Source: Arctopsyche grandis (Eukaryota > Arthropoda > Insecta > Trichoptera > Hydropsychidae). Taken from it: 64,000 nt of DNA. This document shows positions 57,731 through 64,000 of this stretch, in pieces. Under the pieces are notes generated by a model that saw only the letters and a list, made by a program, of their open reading frames with translations, did not search any database and was not told where the DNA came from. The position numbers and the translations under genes are program-made. Every line of letters starts with the position of its first letter. Position 1 is the first letter of the stretch. The stretch spans positions 11,597,501 to 11,661,500 of the forward strand of contig NC_135362.1 of NCBI RefSeq assembly GCF_051622035.1, in the 5' to 3' direction.

Positions 57731-58254
57731 TTAGCTTCCGCTCTTCTGCATCAGCTGCGCAAATCTGTTGGTTATCAAAAACGAAACGTCCAAAAATCGC
57801 TCTACACAGTTTGTTAGGCAATTTTCAGTTTTTGAATCGAGTTTGCTTCCAGGTTTATCCATGCATTTATCCCAACAAAAATCGTTGAATTCGTGTATCT
57901 GCCAAAGAAAAAACACTGGTTTAAAAAAATTTGAGGAATACACTTATTCAGAACTAGTATATTTACAAATGACATTACTGTATATTTTGATATTGAACAA
58001 TGACCAATCCGAATTTTAATACAGATAGTTTTGAAGGCAAGTTGCGTAATGGTAAGAAGAATATTTTTTGTCACAACATTTTTAGGTTAATAAATGTTCA
58101 GAAAATTAATTTATATAAAAAATTAAAGTTAGGTTGTTACGTGTACTACCTGTGCATTTAGCTGCGCTTTTTGCTTTTCTATTTGCAAGAATTCTTGCAG
58201 TTCTCCGCTATCGAGTTTCGAGGAATCAGACGAGCCTGGATCAAACGAATCCAT
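57731..58254 (-). CDS. Tim8: Mitochondrial import chaperone Tim8
   Basis: Two exons, 58150-58254 and 57731-57898, encode 90 aa (family 85-97). Small Tim proteins carry hydrophobic inner-membrane precursors across the intermembrane space as Tim8-Tim13 hexamers. The twin CX3C motifs are CWDKC (near residue 42) and CLTNC (near 61), with [12 protein letters not shown] between them exactly as in TIMM8A/B. The acidic N-terminus [17 protein letters not shown] is followed by [20 protein letters not shown]. The C-terminal [14 protein letters not shown] is typical. No presequence, as expected for the family. Confidence 0.96.
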
Positions 58255-58765
58255 CGTGAATTCCTGACACTGGAGCCGAACTGCCTCAGAAACCGGTCGC
58301 AACAACCCTACTACTTACCATACTCAATGACAATACTTAACGCACGTGCTTAAGCTTTTCGTCATCTTGCATCATCTGTTTTTATATTATAAGTTGTTAA
58401 TCGAACTGAATAATTCTGAACTGAACAAAACAACTATTCATAACTTTACGTTAGCCGTGTTTGTAAACCTATATATGTGACTCGAGGACCGTGGTTAGGG
58501 ACCGTGGTTAACTCAAAGTTGGAGACGTAGTTTTTTGGCTGAAGTCGGGATTATTAATAATTCAAGCTACTCTGACTCCGATTTCGAATTTATTTATTTT
58601 TACAAACCTCTTCCAAACTTGTTAAATAATAATGTACATACAATATGTATGTAAATCTTAAACTACGAACTAAAAATGGCACCAATATCCATTACATGGG
58701 GAACTGAAACGTAATGTTTTTATCTTTCTCGTTTTTTACAAGCTTCTTCTAAACTTCAATCAAAT

Positions 58766-59206
<441 letters not shown>

Positions 59207-59530
59207 TAAAATTATAAAAATGTATGGGATGAGATGGATGATACTTACCCAAAACAGAAACGAATGGAGACGTCTCCGTCTAGCAGTGATGGCGAATGGC
59301 TGTAAATGATGATGATGGTGATTTATAAATCAAATCAAGTATTGAATGAAAAAAAGTTTAATTAAAAGTTAACGATTTACATCGGTTCACCGTATTAGTA
59401 CTCAAGATATTTGTTACATTTTCCCAATGCAAATTATTTTAAATTGATTTTGGAGTTGGAATATGGGAAAATGTCAAATTTGAGTCTCGTTTTTTAAAGA
59501 CTCCACAGCCGTTTCCGTAATATGTATATA

Positions 59531-59833
59531 TCTATATATATATAAAAATGAATATCTGTGTGTGTGTCTCGAATAGGCTGCTAAACCACTGAATCGATTA
59601 CGATGAAACTTTTAGGATTGGTTGTGTGCATGCCCGGAAAGATTACTGTGAAAAAAAAACGGGAAAAAACGGGAACGGAAACGGAAAAAACGGGAATGAG
59701 TGTCATTGCAACGCAATAATTTCAAATGTGTTCGCTACCTGCATTTTTCCGACAAATGAGAACGGGAACGGGAACAGGAACGGGAATTGCATGCGTTATT
59801 ATCACATTGCAACGCATGCCGGGGTTCAGCTAG
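59531..59833 (+). mobile_element. Non-autonomous Helitron
   Basis: Starts TCTATATATATATAAAAATG after A and ends GGTTCAGCTAG before T; the 3' hairpin GCATGCGTT/AACGCATGC is perfect. Internal GGGAAC/GGAAAA units as in the other copies. Confidence 0.85.
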
Positions 59834-60125
59834 TTTATATATTATAGGGGATGGACGAATGAGACGACTGGCATATTAATGCACGTGTTTTATTTATGAC
59901 AGCTGAAGGCAGAGTGAGGTAGATAACTCCGAACACAATCGAGTTGGTCCCCACTCGCAGGAAGGTGACCAAACTCGACCATGTCGTATAGCGAACCGCC
60001 ACAATATAAATAAAAAAAAAATTCGCCTAAATCGTAAATATTTAATTAAATATAATATAATAAATATAAATATTTTATAAAACACTATTTAAAAAAGATA
60101 TTTATATTTAATTTAATTTATTATT

Positions 60126-60592
60126 TAAAAATACAACAATAAAATGACCAGTGTGACCTGACAGGTTGCTCCAAAGCGTCACACCGGTCTTACAAAAAAA
60201 AAATAGAAAAATATAATGAAAATAACAAAGAAAAAGCAATAAAAATTTCAATCATTCATCTCATTCAAATAGTCTCGTATTGAATCTCAAGAAACTAACC
60301 AGCTCATCAAGATGACAGTTGAACAGGTCAAAATGCTCATCAATCACATTAAGGAACCGAATAGCTTCCACCAGTGACGAGTTCTTGAAAGTAGACGTTC
60401 TTGCAAAGATAGGTTGAAAGAGTCGTCGATTACGCAGCGCTCTACCGGTCTCAGGAGCCCAAAAGTTAAGCTCTGATAAAATCGAAGGATTGTCAACAAC
60501 TCCATTTAAAACTCCAAAGAAGTATTTGGAAATGGCAACAATCCTTCTAGAAGCCAAAGAATTAAAGCCCAAGGTACAAGGTATATTTTGCT
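60126..60592 (-). mobile_element. LINE 3' fragment with stem-loop
   Basis: Minus-strand frame 60572-60261 reads GFNSLASRRIVAISKYFFGV, then ALRNRRLFQPIFARTS and EAIRFLNVIDEHFDLFNCHL, parallel to the C-terminus of the LINEs at 13142 and 19325 but well diverged. A 3' UTR leads to a stem of GACCGGTGTGAC/GTCACACTGGTC (60146-60189) and an A/T tail. The 5' part is missing; the break near 60590 is abrupt. Confidence 0.75.
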
Positions 60593-60989
60593 ATCCCCAA
60601 AAGTTGTTTTATAAATCAGTCGCTCGAAATAAAATCAGTTTCATTAACTGATCGGACTTACTTCAGACTCATTGTCTGAAGGGACGAACGAAAAGTAATG
60701 ATAGATGAAAGAACGCATTTGGAGTGTGAATTAAAAAGAAAATACATAGTAAGTTTAATATCGGCGATATGAGGGGTGAGTTTGTGTCGTTGCATTAGTG
60801 TGGTAGCGCTGTCGAGCGTGACGTGTGGTCGCTGGTCAGTGATTGCTGGCCGGTTGGTGTGCTGTCTCGTTGTGTCACTTCCAGTCACTCTGTCATTATC
60901 GCGAGTGGTGACTAATTGACGATTCGCGATTCGATTTCGCCGTCGACAGGCACTGAGGTGACTTTTGACAGCCGCAGACTATATTCGAG

Positions 60990-62193
60990 ATGGACGACTT
61001 CGGCGAACCGTTGCCCGTCGCGATGGCGGAGGAGGACGCGGCGGCCGCATTCTTGGCGAGGGAAACGGCTCACTTGCAGGGGCTCGAGGAGGAGCTGCCG
61101 CACATCGGGGAAGCCGCCCCGGCCCCCGCAGCCCCCGCGGCCCCCATCATCCCCTTCGCCACCGACGAGGGCTCTCCCACGCACTTCGACATCGACGGGA
61201 CGACCACTCCTCCTCAGATCGGTAACGCCCACTTCCGACTCCTATCTACTCACTATACGACTCCTATCTACTCATCGATTATTTCATATGTCTATGTATA
61301 TTCGTAAAACAGATTCTAATTCTGCCCAGATGGGACTTTTCGTTGACACACTTGACAAAAGTATACTTTTTTTTTAGTTTAATACGTTTTTCCGTTTTAT
61401 AGTATTCGATGCTCCGTCTCCAACGCCGATGAAACAAATAGAAAAGGAAGAGCCTGAAAAAATACGTAAATGGAGAGAAGAACAAAAATTACGGCTCGAA
61501 CAAAAAGGTATTATTTTATTTTATTTTGCCGCCGATAAAGAATTATTTTTAGATTTTTATCCTTTTCGTTATTCGTAGATGCCGAAGAAGAATTAAGAAA
61601 GCAAGAAATGAAAGAAGTGGCGAAGAAAGAATTGGAAGAGTGGTATGCCAATCATGAAGAACAAATTAGCAAAACGAAAGCTGCAAATAGGTATGATCTA
61701 ATGAGTTATATAACTCGTTTCCCATCATGATAAATATATTTTCCTTTTTGAAATTAAGTAAATGCATTAATTACATAAGAAATATTAAGATGCACAAATA
61801 TTTTTCATGCTCTCAGAGAGGCTGCTAAGTAAGTATTCATTTTTTAGCTATTATTGTTACGTACATTCAAAATGTGTGTAATAATATAAATCTGTTTATT
61901 GCAAAATTGGTATACTGTTCATTATACTACATAAAATCGTTATGGTAGTTAATTTTAAATTATAATTCATATGATTATTTGAATTAACTCAAGTCTGTTA
62001 AAATTATAGGAGTGCTGAAAAACAATTTGTAGCTGAAAGCGATGAAATGGAGCCGGGAACTGAATGGGAACGCATTGCTAAACTTTGTGATTTCAATCCA
62101 AAATCGGCAAAATCAAGCAAAGATATATCTCGAATGCGATCGATAATCTTACAACTGAAGCAGACTGGTCTCACAACACCAAAAAAGGCATAA
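60990..62193 (+). CDS. Clc: Clathrin light chain
   Basis: Exons 60990-61221, 61403-61507, 61579-61690 and 62010-62193 give 210 aa; a 12-nt cassette at 61817-61828 would make 214 (Drosophila Clc about 219). The light chain binds the clathrin heavy chain hub on coated pits. An Ala/Glu-rich N-terminus contains the family's acidic consensus region (LQGLEEELPHIGEAAP). The central helix that contacts the heavy chain runs from KIRKWREEQKLRLEQKDAE to ELEEWYANHEEQI, and the conserved C-terminus is EPGTEWERIAKLCDFNPK, then DISRMRSIILQLKQT. Exon 1 is strongly GC-rich compared with the rest. Downstream, AMN1 is convergent. Confidence 0.96.
61817..61828 (+). other. Clc: Candidate 12-nt microexon of clathrin light chain
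   Basis: AGAGGCTGCTAA is preceded by a pyrimidine tract and CAG and followed by GTAAGTA, a near-ideal donor. Inserted between exons 3 and 4 it keeps the frame and adds four residues, changing NRSAEK to NREAAKSAEK. The position matches where vertebrate light chains carry tissue-specific inserts. Confidence 0.6.
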
Positions 62194-62785
62194 AAACATG
62201 TTGCCAGATTCTCATTCCTTAAAATGCATTTATTGCTTCTTCGCTGTTAAAATGCATCATTTAACATTGATTATTATATGTATTAGATTTAATTATATAC
62301 TTTCCATATACATATGTATCTATGATGTAAATTATATTCATTACTTTTACATAAATTATACGTATTTCATTTAGTTTTATTTTTTTGAATGGAATATGGC
62401 CGATATATTATTGTAATTTTGTTATTTCTTTTGCTATAAGAATTAAATTTTGATCTATTGTTACGAATTTAATATAAATATATGCTAGTATGTATTTACT
62501 ATCAATTTTGATTTCTCGCTCTGAGCTATGATTTACCTATATGTAACAAAATACAACAAATAAATATACAAGTTATCTATTTCAGACGTGATATTTATTT
62601 TTTTTCTATCCTTGTAATAAAATTTGAATTATCGGTATCGATGTGCATACAATGATATATTAGAATTTTGTGTAAATAATATAACTATAGATTAATCAAT
62701 CAGAATTTTATTCATCATTAATTTTACAGAATTAAATATGCATTTATATTTACAAGTATTACTTATATATATTTAATGTATTTTT
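62194..62785. other. Clc/AMN1 tail-to-tail intergenic region
   Basis: About 590 bp of very AT-rich DNA, mostly 3' UTRs. Nothing else recognised. Confidence 0.5.
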
Positions 62786-63883
62786 TTATTTTACAACCCA
62801 AGACAATTGCTTCATATTCTGAGAATTATCTGAAAAATAAAATACAATTCAGAGTTATTGATACGGGTAATTCACTTAGTAATTTTTTAAACATAAATTT
62901 ACCGAATGCCACATGGGAATGATTTACAAATATTTTTAAATTGGCCAACTCATTCTCAATCATGCGACAGCTTGTGGCTGTACAGGAAACAATTAATTCC
63001 TTGAGAGTTTCTTTACAATCCCCTGATATGAAATCGTTAAATCCTTTGTCGGATATCTGAAAATTATAAACGGTTATTTAATGATATTTTTATATTTACA
63101 TTTGAAAATGTGAATTCCGAGTAATCAGTTGTACTTACAATCATACCCGAAATATCAAGAGCAGATAGTTTCAATCTACCTATTTGAAGCATCGAAACAT
63201 CTGTGATACTACATTTTGCGATATCTAAGATTTTTAACAATGCGCAATGTTTGACCAACACTTCTACAAAGTCATCATCGATATTGACACATTTTTTAGC
63301 TCTGAGCAATCTCAAGCAAGGTACACCAGATATTAGTTGTAACAATGCTGCAATTACAAACAACGTGCATTGAAAACTTCACCGTTTTGGATCATTTGCG
63401 CGTATGATTTAATTTAATGGCAAAATTAATACACATTAATACGTATTTTTAATAATTATACAAACCCTTTTTTGATACGGTCGCATTACATACCATTTGT
63501 AATTTTTCTACATTATGGCAGATAGATATAGTTTCAATCATTTCAGTTGTAACATCGCAATTGGTGAAATCAATTTCTCTAATATTAGGATGTAATAAAC
63601 TCGACAAAATGTCAATATTTTGCAATATCTGGAATCTGCGAGACGCAATTTGGAATAATTTATTTTTTATAGTTGTGGGTAAATAGATCATTTCTCGAGT
63701 ATATCGATCAAAATTTTCTGTGATAACATTGATGCATCTGAAAAGTTTACAAAAGCAATAACAGATCATAGTAAAACCAGATAAAATAAGTGAAAGAACA
63801 ATAACTTACAGAGTTGAAAGAGATTCACAGTTGTGCATATCATAATTAGGCCGCTTGCTGAATCGTGATGGCAAAACAATCAT
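62786..63883 (-). CDS. AMN1: AMN1 homologue, leucine-rich repeat protein
   Basis: Five exons, 63810-63883, 63466-63737, 63139-63347, 62903-63056, 62786-62829; 250 aa (human 258). The order of blocks follows human AMN1: CINVITENFDRYTREM and LPTTIKNKLFQI at the N-terminus, LHPNIREIDFTNCDVT, then leucine-rich repeats with CLRLLRAKKCVNIDDDFV, LLKILDIAKCSITDVSM and LSALDISGMISDKG, and a C-terminal MKQLSWVVK. In yeast Amn1 antagonises mitotic exit; the animal protein's role is poorly known. The repeats are of the cysteine-containing F-box type, but no F-box is visible. The start is the first ATG of the frame; only about 120 bp upstream are in the window. Confidence 0.85.
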
Positions 63884-64000
63884 AGCTATTTAGAAAATAT
63901 AGAATAAGTAAATGCGTAAATATCAACAATAACACCACACTAACGCAATGACAGTTGTCAATTTTGGTCCAAACACATAATATGCACTTAATTTTTATCT
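63884..64000. promoter_or_regulatory. Upstream end of AMN1, cut by the window edge
   Basis: 117 bp of AT-rich DNA, presumably AMN1 5' UTR and promoter; no site assigned. Confidence 0.3.

Overview
The window is nuclear DNA of an insect. The genes are intron-rich and AT-rich with short introns, the proteins are recognisable animal orthologues, and the intergenic DNA carries Helitrons, hAT, piggyBac, PIF/Harbinger and Jockey/CR1-type elements, solo LTRs and MITEs. DHCR24 is intact; Drosophila is known to lack it and plant-feeding insects use it to convert plant sterols, so a non-drosophilid, possibly phytophagous insect is likely. I cannot name the order with confidence.

Layout. 1-3.9 kb: repeats and AT-rich DNA. 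3.9-6.7 kb (-): Rogdi. 7.3-14.7 kb: a transposon-rich block with a Jockey-like fragment, an intact-looking Harbinger transposase, nested MITEs, solo LTRs and a LINE. 14.85-25.2 kb (+): PIGO, whose 4.9-kb first intron holds a SINE, a piggyBac fossil, a hAT fossil and a LINE. 26.75-31.36 kb (-): FOCAD. 31.75-32.24 kb (+): BRK1. 32.59-35.18 kb (-): CNOT11. 35.73-41.75 kb (+): CPSF3, with DHCR24 (37.6-39.35 kb, -) nested in intron 8. 41.95-45.65 kb (-): ACAA2. 46-48.1 kb: tandem Helitrons, nested MITEs and a solo LTR. 48.36-53.15 kb (+): MMS22L. 53.8-57.0 kb (-): AGA. 57.7-58.25 kb (-): Tim8. 58.8-60.6 kb: Helitrons and a LINE fragment. 60.99-62.19 kb (+): clathrin light chain. 62.79-63.88 kb (-): AMN1.

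The host genes are housekeeping functions: GPI anchors, mRNA 3' processing and decay, SCAR/WAVE, fork repair, beta-oxidation, sterol reduction, lysosomal glycoprotein turnover, mitochondrial import and clathrin. Neighbours are arranged divergently (FOCAD/BRK1, CNOT11/CPSF3, ACAA2/MMS22L) or tail to tail (PIGO/FOCAD, BRK1/CNOT11, CPSF3/ACAA2, MMS22L/AGA, Clc/AMN1); I see no operon logic. Exons were joined by hand from reading frame, GT/AG sites and remembered orthologues. The lengths fit: Rogdi 277 aa, PIGO 1041, FOCAD 1202, BRK1 80, CNOT11 478, CPSF3 699, DHCR24 534, ACAA2 397, MMS22L 1156, AGA 357, Tim8 90, Clc 210/214, AMN1 250.

No wholly new gene system stands out. The best second-look items are a LINE 3' stem-loop whose stem covaries between copies, a 12-nt microexon in clathrin light chain, a sterol reductase nested inside CPSF3, a three-layer nest of dated insertions next to two exactly abutting Helitrons, and a FOCAD lacking about a third of the vertebrate protein.
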